From Bradyrhizobium sp. RD5-C2 (GTDB lineage: Bacteria; Pseudomonadota; Alphaproteobacteria; Rhizobiales; Xanthobacteraceae): DNA of 64,000 bases. This document shows, one piece after another, positions 35,638 through 44,625 of this stretch (position 1 is its first letter; the number at the start of each line of letters is the position of its first letter). The translations under genes and the position numbers were made by a program. The stretch is taken from assembly GCF_019972155.1 (NCBI RefSeq), contig NZ_BOVL01000013.1, positions 1 through 64,000 on the forward strand, read 5' to 3'. Under the pieces are notes generated by a model. It had not been told where the DNA came from. It ran no database searches and saw nothing but the letters and a program-made list of their open reading frames with translations.

Positions 35638-36871
35638 GCTTCTAACCATCGACCATGTCGGCCATCGCGGCGACGGCGTTGCGATCGACGGCGCGCAGTC
35701 GGTCTTCGTGCCGACCACGCTGGCCGGCGAAACGGTCGAGGTCGACGACGTTCCGGGCAATCATCCCGACCGGCGGCGGCTGGTGCGGGTGACGCAGGAA
35801 AGCCCCGAGCGGATCGCGCCGTTCTGCCCGCATTTCGGCGTCTGCGGCGGCTGTGCGATCCAGCACTGGAGCGACGCGCCCTACCACGCCTGGAAACGCA
35901 ACATCGTGATCGAGACGCTGGCGCAGGCGAAGGTCGCGGCCGACGTCGCACCGCTACTCGACGCCCATGGCGCGGGCCGCCGCCGCATCACGCTGCACGG
36001 ACGCATGGGGACCCATGAGGTGCTCAAGGTCGGCTTCGCTGCGGCCGGTTCGCATGACATCATCCCGGTCGACCGCTGTCCGATCCTCGATCCGGCGCTC
36101 GACGGTGCGCTCGAGGCGGCCTGGGCCACAGCCGAGCCGCTGATCTCGATCGGCAAGCCGCTCGACATCCAGGTGACCGCGACGCTCAACGGTCTCGACA
36201 TCGACGTGCGCGGTTCCGGCGCGCTGCCGACCAGCCTGATCACCACGCTGTCGCGGGTCGCGGAGAAACACCGGCTGGCGCGGCTGACACGGCATGGCGA
36301 ACTGGTGCTGCAGCGCGGCTCTCCCGAGGTCGCGATCGGAAAGGTGAAGGTCGTGCTGCCGCCGGGCTCGTTCCTGCAGGCGACCGCCAAGGGCGAGGAG
36401 ACGCTGGCTGCGCTGGTTCGCGAGCATTGTGGGCGCGCCAAGCACATCGCCGATCTGTTTTGCGGTGTCGGCCCGTTTGCGCTCCGCCTCGCCGAGAAGG
36501 CGCGGGTCACGGCCTTCGACAGCGACGCCGGCGCGGTCGCGGCACTGCAAAAGGCTGCGCAATTGACGCCGGGGTTGAAGCCGCTCAAGGCCGAGGCGCG
36601 CGACCTGTTCCGCCGCCCGCTGATGCCGCAGGAATTGCGCGACTACGACGCCGTCGTGTTCGATCCGCCCCGCCAAGGTGCGCAGGCGCTGGTCACCCAG
36701 CTTGCGGCGAGCAAGGTGCCGGTGGTCGTCGCGGTGTCCTGCAACGCTGCAACGTTTGCGCGCGACGCAAAAATCCTGATCGATGGCGGCTACAAGATAT
36801 CAGCCGTCACCCCGGTCGATCAGTTCCGCCACACCCCACATGTCGAACTGGTGGCGCGCTTCGCACGCTGA
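35630..36871 (+). CDS. Class I SAM-dependent RNA methyltransferase (RumA/TrmA-like)
   Basis: 413 residues from GTG 35630, overlapping the tlyA stop. A TRAM-type start (LLTIDHVGHRGDGVA) is followed by a likely iron-sulfur cysteine set, CPHFGVCGGCAIQ with a fourth Cys in VDRCPIL. The methyltransferase has IADLFCGVGPFALRLAEKA, VFDPPRQGAQ and the nucleophile region VSCNAATFARD. The likely product is 5-methyluridine in rRNA (RlmC/RlmD type) or tRNA; the target is not deducible. C-terminus HVELVARFAR fits the family. Confidence 0.92.
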   Translation: MAELLTIDHVGHRGDGVAIDGAQSVFVPTTLAGETVEVDDVPGNHPDRRRLVRVTQESPERIAPFCPHFGVCGGCAIQHWSDAPYHAWKRNIVIETLAQAKVAADVAPLLDAHGAGRRRITLHGRMGTHEVLKVGFAAAGSHDIIPVDRCPILDPALDGALEAAWATAEPLISIGKPLDIQVTATLNGLDIDVRGSGALPTSLITTLSRVAEKHRLARLTRHGELVLQRGSPEVAIGKVKVVLPPGSFLQATAKGEETLAALVREHCGRAKHIADLFCGVGPFALRLAEKARVTAFDSDAGAVAALQKAAQLTPGLKPLKAEARDLFRRPLMPQELRDYDAVVFDPPRQGAQALVTQLAASKVPVVVAVSCNAATFARDAKILIDGGYKISAVTPVDQFRHTPHVELVARFAR

Positions 36872-36924
36872 GGCATCGCGGCGACTATCGCAGCGGGCGG
36901 CGGTCTCGCTATAATACGCATCTT

Positions 36925-37746
36925 ATGTCCCACGATCCGCTGCTCGCACGTATCATTCCCGTCCTTGCCGACGTGCCGGGCGTCGCCGCCATCGTGCTCG
37001 GCGGCTCGCGGGCGCGCGGCACGGCGCATGAAGCCTCCGACACCGATCTCGGCCTCTACTTTCGGGATGGCGCCGCGCTGGACATCGATCGGCTGCGCGA
37101 CGCGGTGGCCGGCCTTGTCGACAACCCCACTGCTGCCCATGTGACGCCGGTCGGCGAATGGGGACGGTGGATCGTCGGCGGAGCCTGGCTTGCGATCGGC
37201 GGCCGCAAGGTCGACCTGCTCTACCGCAGCATCGATGAGGTCGCTCACGTCATCGATGCCTGCCGGAACGGGGAGATCAGCATGCACTACCAGCCGGGCC
37301 ATCCGCACGGCTTCTGCTCGGCGATCTGGATGGGCGAGATTGCGCTGTGCCGCGCCCTGCATGATCCCGATGGCTTCGTCGCGGCGCTGAAGGCAAAGAC
37401 CTCGCCCTACCCGCCGGCCTTGCGCGACGCGTTGGTGCGCCGCTTTCAATGGGAAATCCTGTTCGCGATCGAGAATGCCGAGCTTGCGCTGCCGCGCGGC
37501 GACAGCACGCATATCGCCGGCTGCGCCTATCGCGCGCTGTCCTGCATCGCGCAGGTGCTGTTTGCACTGAATGGGCAGTATCTGATCAACGAAAAGGGCG
37601 CGCTGGCGCAGGCGGCAAATTTTCCGTTGACGGTTCGCGGCCTCGCCGGGCGCGTCGCCGAGGTGTGGCGGCAGATTGGTGCGGCCGAGCACACCGCCGC
37701 GATGCAGACGTTGCGGGTGCTGGAGAACGAAGTTCGGGAGATGTAG
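36925..37746 (+). CDS. Nucleotidyltransferase-fold protein
   Basis: 273 residues from ATG 36925. The nucleotidyltransferase signature is VLGGSRARGTAHEASDTDLGLYF, with the DxD-type pair needed for metal. The C-terminal helical part (about 130 residues) resembles DUF4037- or kanamycin-nucleotidyltransferase-type proteins. Its function could be modification of an antibiotic or a small cellular nucleotide. There is no toxin or antitoxin partner next to it: the upstream gene is the RNA methyltransferase and the next genes are on the minus strand. Confidence 0.8.
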   Translation: MSHDPLLARIIPVLADVPGVAAIVLGGSRARGTAHEASDTDLGLYFRDGAALDIDRLRDAVAGLVDNPTAAHVTPVGEWGRWIVGGAWLAIGGRKVDLLYRSIDEVAHVIDACRNGEISMHYQPGHPHGFCSAIWMGEIALCRALHDPDGFVAALKAKTSPYPPALRDALVRRFQWEILFAIENAELALPRGDSTHIAGCAYRALSCIAQVLFALNGQYLINEKGALAQAANFPLTVRGLAGRVAEVWRQIGAAEHTAAMQTLRVLENEVREM

Positions 37747-37749
37747 GGC

Positions 37750-37814
37750 GGGTTAGCGAAGCGTAACCCGCCGCGCCTCCGCGGAACGAATGGTGGGTTA
37801 CGCTTCGCTAACCC
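37750..37814. repeat. Inverted repeat between convergent genes
   Basis: GGGTTAGCGAAGCGTAACCC at 37750-37769 and its exact reverse complement at 37795-37814 form a 20-pair inverted repeat. It sits between convergent genes and could act as a two-way terminator. It is of the REP-like kind frequent in this genus. Confidence 0.8.
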
Positions 37815-37828
37815 ACCTTACAAGGCTG

Positions 37829-38677
37829 CTACCGCCCCCAGCGATCCTGCCAGATCTTCTCGCCGATCGTGCAACTGACCCGTGGCTCCTTCTCGGCGGT
37901 CCGCACGACCGGGCGGTCGGGGGTGCGGCCGGCGACCTCGAGCAGCAGCTTGGTGCGGATCGCTTCCTTGAACTTCTCGCGATCCTTGATCGACACCACG
38001 AACGAGCCGGGCCCACCGATCACGCAGTCCTCGTAGTAGAAGTCGAGATTTTCGATATCCATCGTCGAATAGGACGGCTCCTTCACCATGATCGGCAGGC
38101 CGTTGATGACGATGCCCTTGTCGAGCGCCGCATCACGCGCAGGCGTGATCGGCATGCCGTTGTTGTTGGGGCCGTCGCCGGAGATATCGATCACGCGGCG
38201 CAGGCCGCGATGTGGATTCTCGTCGAACATCGGGATCGCGAAATAGATCGCGCCCGAGATCGAGGTGCGAGAGGCGCGGCGCACCGGCGTCTTCATGATC
38301 TCGGCGGAGACCGCGTCGGCGGATTCAGGGCCGTCGATCACCCGCCAGGGAATGATGACCTTCTGGTCGTTGGAGGCGGCCCATTCGAAATAGGTGATCG
38401 AGATCTTGCCGTTCGGGCCGGCCTTCAGCGCCTGCAGGAATTCCTTGGAAACGATCGCCTGCGCATAGCCCTCGCGCTGGATCGCGAGTTCGTCCATGTC
38501 CATCGAATAGGAGACGTCGACCGCGATGATCAATTCGATGTCGACGCTCGGCGTGGATTCCTTTTCGGCCAGCCGGCCTGTCTGTGTTCCAGGGCCTGGC
38601 GCGGCAACACCGGCCACGTCGCCGCTGGCCAACATGCCCGCGACAAGCACCGCTCCGATCGAGACATACCAGCGCAT
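37829..38677 (-). CDS. DUF1194 domain-containing protein (vWA-like)
   Basis: 282 residues from ATG 38677 (MRWYVSIGAVLVAG); a longer start exists at 38716. A signal peptide covers about 1-29. The von Willebrand A-like fold has a MIDAS-type start at LIIAVDVSYSMDMDELA (DxSxS), and VIDISGDGPNNNG is a further MIDAS segment. The family is Rhizobiales-typical with no defined role; metal-dependent protein binding outside the cytoplasm is the reasonable expectation. It is convergent with the nucleotidyltransferase gene. Confidence 0.88.
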   Translation of the reverse strand: MRWYVSIGAVLVAGMLASGDVAGVAAPGPGTQTGRLAEKESTPSVDIELIIAVDVSYSMDMDELAIQREGYAQAIVSKEFLQALKAGPNGKISITYFEWAASNDQKVIIPWRVIDGPESADAVSAEIMKTPVRRASRTSISGAIYFAIPMFDENPHRGLRRVIDISGDGPNNNGMPITPARDAALDKGIVINGLPIMVKEPSYSTMDIENLDFYYEDCVIGGPGSFVVSIKDREKFKEAIRTKLLLEVAGRTPDRPVVRTAEKEPRVSCTIGEKIWQDRWGR

Positions 38678-38758
38678 TGCGGCCCTCCCGTCGTGTCCTG
38701 TCATGGTGACACGCAAATCAGGCGGCGAAAAGCGCAGATATCATCTGTCCTTCACATT

Positions 38759-38803
38759 CAAGTTAGAGGCCTGCAAGTTAGAGGCCCGCAAGCTAGACAT
38801 CAC
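38759..38803. repeat. Three tandem 15-base units
   Basis: CAAGTTAGAGGCCTG, CAAGTTAGAGGCCCG and CAAGCTAGACATCAC run head to tail at 38759, 38774 and 38789. They precede the clpS gene, which starts 118 bases further on. Confidence 0.75.
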
Positions 38804-38920
38804 CTGCCACGAATGCGGCACCGCGCGCCGTGCCGTTGCCGCAATGACGCCGTGCAAATCGAACGGTTCCAACACGCACGGGAAGACGGTATTCTTACGG
38901 TGCAATCGCGAGGGAGTGCG

Positions 38921-39226
38921 ATGCCCGATAGCGTCGTCAAGCCGAAAACCAGGACGAAGACCAAGGTCGAGCGGCCACGCCTGCACAAGGTGATCCTGGT
39001 CAACGACGACTACACGCCGCGCGAATTCGTCGTCACCGTGCTGAAGGGTGAATTCCGCATGACCGACGACCAAGCCTACAAGGTGATGCTGACCGCGCAC
39101 CAGCGCGGCGTCTGCGTGGTCGCGGTGTTCACCAGGGATGTCGCCGAGACCAAGGCGACGCGCGCCACCGATGCCGGCCGCGCCAAAGGCTATCCGCTGC
39201 TGTTCACCACCGAGCCGGAAGAATAG
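38921..39226 (+). CDS. clpS: ATP-dependent Clp protease adaptor ClpS
   Basis: 101 residues from ATG 38921, preceded by AGGGAG. The core KVILVNDDYTPREFVVTVL has the substrate-pocket residues of ClpS, with HQRGVCVVAVFTRDVAETKA the second conserved block. ClpS delivers N-degron proteins to ClpAP. Rhizobia frequently have two clpS genes; this copy lacks an adjacent clpA in the window, so it may be the second one. Confidence 0.93.
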   Translation: MPDSVVKPKTRTKTKVERPRLHKVILVNDDYTPREFVVTVLKGEFRMTDDQAYKVMLTAHQRGVCVVAVFTRDVAETKATRATDAGRAKGYPLLFTTEPEE

Positions 39227-39232
39227 CAAGCA

Positions 39233-40111
39233 TCACCGCCGCACTGGCTCGGTCCGCTGGCTCAGCGCAATGTCGGCGACGACCGCCCCCATCACCAGCG
39301 CGCCGCCGATCAGGGCACGCAGCGACGGCACCTCGGCAAACGCCAGCCACACCCAGAACGGCATCAGCGGCGTCTCGAGGGTTGCGATCAGCGAGGCCTG
39401 CGCGGACGGCAGCAATCTCGAGCCGACCGTGAACAGGGTGAGGCCGAGACCGACCTGGCATACGCCGAACATCGCGAGCACGCCGAGATCGGCACCGGTG
39501 ACCGCGCCGATGCCGAGCCCCAGCGGCAAACTCACGCCGCTGCCGAGAAAGTTCGAGAGCGCCGCGGCGGCGATCATCGGTGTCCCCTTGTGCCGCCGGA
39601 TCACCACCGTCATCAACGAAATCGCCAGCACCATCACGCCGGCAAGGCCGATGCCCCTGTAGTCCGTGATGGCAGCGGCACCACTGACGGTGATGGCGAC
39701 GCCCGCGAGTGCGACAAGGCTCGCCAGCAATGTGCCGGGCCGAGCCCGCTCGCCGAGCCAAAGCCGGGCGATCGCGGCCGCCGCAAACGGCTGCATCGCG
39801 ATGAGAATGGCGACATTGGCGACGCTGGTCAGTTGCAGCGCCGGAATGAACGTCACCATGCCGAAGGTCGAGAGGCCGGCCACCAGCCATCCGCTCAATG
39901 GCATCACGACGAGATCGCGCGCGCCGCGCCAGCCCTGCGTGGCGACCAGGAACAGCGCGATCGCGCCGCCCCCGAACAGCCCGCGCCAGAACAGGATGGT
40001 CCAGGAATCGAAGTGCAGCAGCCGGGTGAAGAACGGCGCAGTGCTCCAGGCCACGGCAGCCGCCACGACCAGCGCGACCCCGGTGCGATGCTGCGCGTGG
40101 GTGTCAGTCAC
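39233..40111 (-). CDS. EamA/DMT-family transporter
   Basis: 292 residues with ten membrane helices in two EamA repeats. The N-terminal segment VVAAAVAWSTAPFFTRLLHFD and the second repeat (YRGIGLAGVMVLAISLMTVV, then the NFLGSGVSLPLGLG stretch) fit drug/metabolite exporters. It runs convergent to clpS, with stops six bases apart. Substrate unknown. Confidence 0.9.
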   Translation of the reverse strand: MTDTHAQHRTGVALVVAAAVAWSTAPFFTRLLHFDSWTILFWRGLFGGGAIALFLVATQGWRGARDLVVMPLSGWLVAGLSTFGMVTFIPALQLTSVANVAILIAMQPFAAAAIARLWLGERARPGTLLASLVALAGVAITVSGAAAITDYRGIGLAGVMVLAISLMTVVIRRHKGTPMIAAAALSNFLGSGVSLPLGLGIGAVTGADLGVLAMFGVCQVGLGLTLFTVGSRLLPSAQASLIATLETPLMPFWVWLAFAEVPSLRALIGGALVMGAVVADIALSQRTEPVRR

Positions 40112-40122
40112 GTACGCTGCCC

Positions 40123-41316
40123 TTAGCCGGCAGCAGCGACCGGCGCCTCGTCGAACAGGCCGTAGACCCGCTCGGCCTTGGCAAATCCTGCGATCGGAAA
40201 CTCGCCGAGATCGCTCCAGCCGCCGTCGTGAATGCCGGCGAAGCGTTCGGAAGCCACGACGGTGCGGCCGAGACGGCCGGCGATCTTCTCAAGCCGCGCG
40301 GCGAGATTGACCGCCGGGCCGATGCAGGTGAAGTCGAGCCGGTTGCCGCCGCCAATATTGCCGTAGAGCACGCGCCCGAGATGCAGCGCGACGCCGAAGC
40401 GGAAACGCTCGACGGCGTCGCCATTGGGAAATTGCAGCGCCTCGACCCCGGCGCGGGATGCGCGCGCCGCCTCCAGCACCCGCGAGCAGACCTGCACCTC
40501 GTCGCCGAGATATTCGTCGACCGGGAACACCGCGAGCAGGCCGTCGCCCATGAATTTGAGCACCTCGCCGCCATTGTCGCGGATCGCGGTGACCTGGCAA
40601 TCGAAATAGAGGTTGAGGATCTCGACAACCGTCTCGGACGGCAAGCGGTCCGACAGCGCGGTGAAGCCGCGCAGGTCGGACAGCCAGATCGCCGCATCCA
40701 TCGTATCGGCGCTACCGCGCCTGATCTGGCCGCCCAGGATGCGCTCGCCGGCCCGATTGCCGACATAGGTGTCGAGCAGCAGCGTGGCGGTACGGCGCAG
40801 GGTGACGATCTCGATGTAGCGCGACAGCGGGATAGTGATCGAGCGGATCGCATCGAGCTGCTCGTCGGTGAAGCCGCCCGGCTGCCTGGTGGTCCAGCTC
40901 GAGGCGTTGGGGGGGCCGGCGGTGTTGATCAGCGGCACGGCGATATAGTCGGTGACGCCCTCCGCCTGCAGATCCACGACGACCGGAAAGCGGGTGCTGG
41001 CGGGGTCGTCGAGCCGCGCGCGCACTTCAACGCCCTGCTTGAAGACCATCGACAGCGGGCTGACGGCATATTCCGGGGAGTCTTCGATGTTGTGACCGAC
41101 GGTACCGGTCTCGACCTCGGAGCCCGGCTTCCAGAAGAAATGGCGGCCGTAGATCTCGGGATGCAGCGTGCGCACGAAGACGCCGACGCGCCACAGCGGC
41201 AGCCCGGCTCGCACCAGACGTTCGCAGCATTCCGCCATCATCTGCGCCGGTGTCGGCGCCGATCGCGCGCCGCCGATCATCCATGCGATGATGTCCCGAA
41301 GCTCCGACGCGTTCAT
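40123..41316 (-). CDS. Class III adenylate/guanylate cyclase
   Basis: 397 residues from ATG 41316. The N-terminal half has no clear signal peptide and looks like a sensor domain unlike common ones (MIGGARSAPTPAQMMAECC then VGVFVRTLHPEIYGRHFFW). The cyclase domain carries the metal Asp in AIWLSDLRGFTALSDRLP and in LKFMGDGLLAVF, the Lys in GEVLKFMG, and DFTCIGPAVNLAARLEK with the Asn/Arg transition-state pair. Both metal aspartates and K/D-type recognition residues point to an active adenylate cyclase. The product cAMP is inferred. It stops 11 bases before the EamA gene start, so it may share its transcript. Confidence 0.9.
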   Translation of the reverse strand: MNASELRDIIAWMIGGARSAPTPAQMMAECCERLVRAGLPLWRVGVFVRTLHPEIYGRHFFWKPGSEVETGTVGHNIEDSPEYAVSPLSMVFKQGVEVRARLDDPASTRFPVVVDLQAEGVTDYIAVPLINTAGPPNASSWTTRQPGGFTDEQLDAIRSITIPLSRYIEIVTLRRTATLLLDTYVGNRAGERILGGQIRRGSADTMDAAIWLSDLRGFTALSDRLPSETVVEILNLYFDCQVTAIRDNGGEVLKFMGDGLLAVFPVDEYLGDEVQVCSRVLEAARASRAGVEALQFPNGDAVERFRFGVALHLGRVLYGNIGGGNRLDFTCIGPAVNLAARLEKIAGRLGRTVVASERFAGIHDGGWSDLGEFPIAGFAKAERVYGLFDEAPVAAAG

Positions 41317-41366
41317 GGCATTCCCCAGGTGAGCACCCGATCCGGTGGCCACCACTATATAGGGGA

Positions 41367-42455
41367 TCAGCGCCCGGTCTGCCCGCGGTCGCGCAGAAAA
41401 TGATCCGCCAGCACGCAGGCCATCATGGCCTCGCCCACCGGCACCGCGCGGATGCCGACGCAGGGGTCGTGGCGGCCCTTGGTCAGGATGTCGGTATCGG
41501 CGCCCTTGCGGTCCACGGTCCGGCGCGTGGTCAGGATCGAGGACGTCGGCTTGACCGCAAAGCGCACCACCACCGGCTGGCCGGTCGAGATGCCGCCGAG
41601 CACGCCGCCGGCATGGTTGGACAGGAAACGCGTTCCGTTATTGCCGGTCCGCATCTCGTCGGCGTTCTCTTCGCCCGTAAGCTCGGCGGCACCGAAGCCG
41701 GCGCCGATCTCGACGCCCTTGACGGCGTTGATGCTCATCATCGCCGAAGCCAGATCGCTATCGAGTTTCGCGTAGATCGGCGCGCCGAGCCCGGCCGGCA
41801 CGCCCTCGGCGACGACCTCGATGACGGCGCCGATCGAGGAGCCGCTCTTCCTGATGCCGTCGAGATAGCTTTCGAAGAACGCCGCCTTGTCCTTGTCGGG
41901 ACAGAAGAACGGGTTGTTGGCGATCTCGTCCCAGTCCCATTTTTCGCGGTCGATCTTGTGCGGCCCCATCTGCACCAGCGCGCCGCGCACCTTCACTTCG
42001 GGCAGGACTTTGCGCGCGATCGCGCCGGCGGCAACGCGGGTCGCGGTCTCGCGCGCGGAGGAGCGTCCGCCGCCGCGATAGTCGCGCAGGCCGTATTTCG
42101 CCTCATAGGTAAAGTCGGCATGGCCGGGGCGGAACTTGTCCTTGATCTCGGAATAGTCCTTCGAGCGCTGGTCGGTGTTCTCGATCAACAGCGCAATCGG
42201 CGTGCCGGTCGTGACCTGCACGCCGCTTTCCGGATGCGGCATCACGCCCGAGAGGATCTTCACCGCATCCGGCTCCTGGCGCTGGGTGGTGAAGCGCGAC
42301 TGGCCCGGCCTGCGGCGGTCGAGGTCGTGCTGGATCTCCTCCACCGTCAAAGGGATCATCGGCGGACAGCCGTCCACCACGCAGCCGATCGCGACCCCAT
42401 GGCTTTCGCCGAAGGTCGTGATACGGAACATATGGCCGAAAGTATTGAAGGACAT
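41367..42455 (-). CDS. aroC: Chorismate synthase
   Basis: 362 residues. It converts 5-enolpyruvylshikimate 3-phosphate to chorismate with reduced FMN. Signatures are FGESHGVAIGCVVDGCPP, the RPGQSRFTTQRQEPD loop, YRGGGRSSARETATRVAAGA, and the C-terminal RHDPCVGIRAVPVGEAM. The length is standard. It sits alone on the minus strand with about 50 bases to the cyclase gene. Confidence 0.97.
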   Translation of the reverse strand: MSFNTFGHMFRITTFGESHGVAIGCVVDGCPPMIPLTVEEIQHDLDRRRPGQSRFTTQRQEPDAVKILSGVMPHPESGVQVTTGTPIALLIENTDQRSKDYSEIKDKFRPGHADFTYEAKYGLRDYRGGGRSSARETATRVAAGAIARKVLPEVKVRGALVQMGPHKIDREKWDWDEIANNPFFCPDKDKAAFFESYLDGIRKSGSSIGAVIEVVAEGVPAGLGAPIYAKLDSDLASAMMSINAVKGVEIGAGFGAAELTGEENADEMRTGNNGTRFLSNHAGGVLGGISTGQPVVVRFAVKPTSSILTTRRTVDRKGADTDILTKGRHDPCVGIRAVPVGEAMMACVLADHFLRDRGQTGR

Positions 42456-42530
42456 GGCGTGTCGTAACGCGCAGGGTCGGCAGCGTCAAACGGGTTTCAT
42501 GATCCCCGGAACGTGGCTGGCCGGGCGCCC

Positions 42531-43130
42531 TTAACTATACTTCTGCAGGCCCGCCGCGCTGAACACGTAGACCGCGCCCTGCTCGATTGTGAGGTCGGCG
42601 GCCGACGCCGGGGTCTCGAAGCCGAGCGCCACCATCAGCGCCCGCGCGGTGCCGCCATGGGCGACGGCGACGGTGTCCGAGGTCACCGAGCCGTACCACT
42701 CGGTCATCCGTGCCTGCACGTCGACATAGCTCTCGCCGCCCTCCGGCGCGACCTGCCACTTCTCGGCCAGGCGGCGGGCATAGACGACGGGGTCGGCGGC
42801 CTGCGCCTGCGCCAATGTCGAGCCTTCCCACGTCCCGTAGGCGATCTCGCGCAGCCGCGCGTCGAGGGCGTAGTCGCCCGGCGGCAGGCCAAGTTCGGTG
42901 CGCACCAGCTCCATGGTCGCGCGCGCCCGGACCAGCGGGCTTGCGACGAACGGCAGCGTCGTCTTGTCACGGCCATCGCGCGCCAGGAGATCGGCGAGGA
43001 TGCGGCCGGCATGTGCCGCCTGGGCGCGGCCGCGCTCGTTGAGAGCAATATCCTGCACGCCCTGAAGCCGGCCTTCGGCGTTCCATGAGGTCTCGCCGTG
43101 GCGGATGTAGTAGGTCGTTGGCACCGGCAT
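42531..43130 (-). CDS. Histidine-phosphatase-family protein
   Basis: 199 residues. The phosphoglycerate-mutase-like signature is YYIRHGETSWNAEGRLQG, with the nucleophile His in RHGE. The second conserved His is in TVAVAHGGTARALM. It may be a phosphatase of small phosphorylated metabolites rather than a true mutase. It is 75 bases upstream of the aroC start, on the same strand, so co-transcription is plausible. Confidence 0.9.
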   Translation of the reverse strand: MPVPTTYYIRHGETSWNAEGRLQGVQDIALNERGRAQAAHAGRILADLLARDGRDKTTLPFVASPLVRARATMELVRTELGLPPGDYALDARLREIAYGTWEGSTLAQAQAADPVVYARRLAEKWQVAPEGGESYVDVQARMTEWYGSVTSDTVAVAHGGTARALMVALGFETPASAADLTIEQGAVYVFSAAGLQKYS

Positions 43131-43304
43131 TCGCTTCGAATTTTTCTGGCCCGGAGGTACACCAGCACTTTGGCTGGCGACAAGCCCAAATCGGGCGCAG
43201 CCGAGGCGCTATGCGCGCAGGTCAGCGCAACCGGAATAGCGACGCCGTTAGGGTGTTATGTTTGATAAGGCGGCTGTCGCCGCGACCATCGAAGACTGGG
43301 ATGC

Positions 43305-43793
43305 ATGACCGCGTTTCGTCAAAGTGTCGAAGCCATGATTCCAGCGCTCCGCCGCTATGCGCGCGCGCTGGTGCGTGACTCGGATATCGCCGATGACCTG
43401 GTGCAGGACACGCTGGTGCGCGCGCTGCGCTCGGAGCGGCTGTTTCTCGGCGGCGACGTCAGGAGCTGGCTCTACACGATCCTGACCAATCTGAACAAGA
43501 ACCGAAGGCGCTCGCTGGCGCGGCGGCCGGCCTTCATGCCGCTGCTCGACAACAATGCCGACGCCAGCGGCACCGAGGCCGAGGGACGCGACATCGAGCG
43601 CGCGCTGTCGACGCTGGTCGAGGAGCAGCGCTCGGTGCTGCTGCTCGTGATGCTGGAGGGCATGAGCTACCGGGAGGTCGCCGACATCCAGGGCGTACCG
43701 ATCGGCACGGTGATGTCCCGCCTCGCCCGCGCGCGCGCCCATGTACGGGCCTCGATCGAGGGCCAGCGCCCGGCGCTCCGGCGGGTGAAATGA
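43305..43793 (+). CDS. ECF-type RNA polymerase sigma factor
   Basis: 162 residues. Region 2 shows RYARALVRDSDIADDLVQDTLVRAL, region 4 shows VLLLVMLEGMSYREVADIQGVPIGTVMSRLARAR with the HTH. It has no region 1 or 3, so it is an ECF factor. The anti-sigma gene follows 67 bases downstream, and the two would form a regulatory pair. The stimulus is unknown. The gene is divergent from the histidine phosphatase gene. Confidence 0.94.
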   Translation: MTAFRQSVEAMIPALRRYARALVRDSDIADDLVQDTLVRALRSERLFLGGDVRSWLYTILTNLNKNRRRSLARRPAFMPLLDNNADASGTEAEGRDIERALSTLVEEQRSVLLLVMLEGMSYREVADIQGVPIGTVMSRLARARAHVRASIEGQRPALRRVK

Positions 43794-43860
43794 TAATGTG
43801 CGCGATGGCAGGTGTTATGCATGAACGTTTTTCGAACAAGATTTGGCAGAGACGATTGAT

Positions 43861-44625
43861 ATGACCGACCCGAACATCCCCGTCACCGAAGACGAGCTGC
43901 ACGCTTACGTCGACAACGAGCTGCCGGCCGAACGCCGTGGCGATGTCGAGGCGTGGCTCGCCACGCATCCCGACGACGCGGCGCGGGTGCAGTCATGGCG
44001 CGCGATGGCCGAGACGCTGCATGCGCGCTACGACACGGTGCTGGACGAGGCGGTGCCGAAGCGGCTCGAGCTCGAGCGGCTGGTGCGCCAGCCGCGGCGC
44101 TGGGTCTATGGCGCGGTGGCGGCGACGCTGATGGCCTTCATCGCCGGCGGCGGCGTCGGCTGGATCGCGCGCGGCGCCTCGGCGACGCCGTCGACCTACC
44201 AGAGCTTCACGCTCGATGCGCTGGATGCGCACCGGCTCTACGTGGTCGAGGTCCGTCATCCCGTCGAGGTGCCCGGCAGCGAGCGCGATCATCTGCAGCA
44301 ATGGCTGACCAAGCGCTGCGGCTGGGACGTCCGTGCGCCGGACCTCACCGGGCTGAAGCTGGTCGGGGGTCGCCTGCTGCCGGGGCCGAGCGGACCGGCG
44401 TCGTTCCTGATGTATGAGAGCACGTCCGGCGAGCGCTTCACGGTCTACACCGCCAAGGCGAAAACCGAGGCGACCCAGATGCGCTATGCCGTGCAGGGCA
44501 GCGACGGCGCGCTGTTCTGGGCCGATCGCGGCGTCGCCTATGTCGTGAGCGGCGGCACCGACCGGACGCGCCTGACCCAGGTCGCGCAAGCCGTCTACGA
44601 TCAGATGGAGAAGAACGGCGGCTGA
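43861..44625 (+). CDS. Anti-sigma factor (membrane-anchored)
   Basis: 254 residues from ATG 43861. The N-terminal domain (TEDELHAYVDNELPAERRGD) is the zinc-less anti-sigma-type helical bundle seen in many ECF partners. One membrane helix follows (about 80-100, WVYGAVAATLMAFIAGGGVGW). The C-terminal periplasmic part has repeated strand segments. It pairs with the upstream ECF gene and probably holds the sigma factor until the periplasmic domain is cleaved or altered. Confidence 0.88.
   Translation: MTDPNIPVTEDELHAYVDNELPAERRGDVEAWLATHPDDAARVQSWRAMAETLHARYDTVLDEAVPKRLELERLVRQPRRWVYGAVAATLMAFIAGGGVGWIARGASATPSTYQSFTLDALDAHRLYVVEVRHPVEVPGSERDHLQQWLTKRCGWDVRAPDLTGLKLVGGRLLPGPSGPASFLMYESTSGERFTVYTAKAKTEATQMRYAVQGSDGALFWADRGVAYVVSGGTDRTRLTQVAQAVYDQMEKNGG

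Noticed and set aside
36925..37746. MNT/HEPN toxin-antitoxin pair
   Set aside because: The nucleotidyltransferase has no HEPN-type partner next to it and is longer than a MntA antitoxin.
38759..38803. CRISPR-like array
   Set aside because: Units are 15 bases, head to tail with no spacers, and no cas genes are present in the window.
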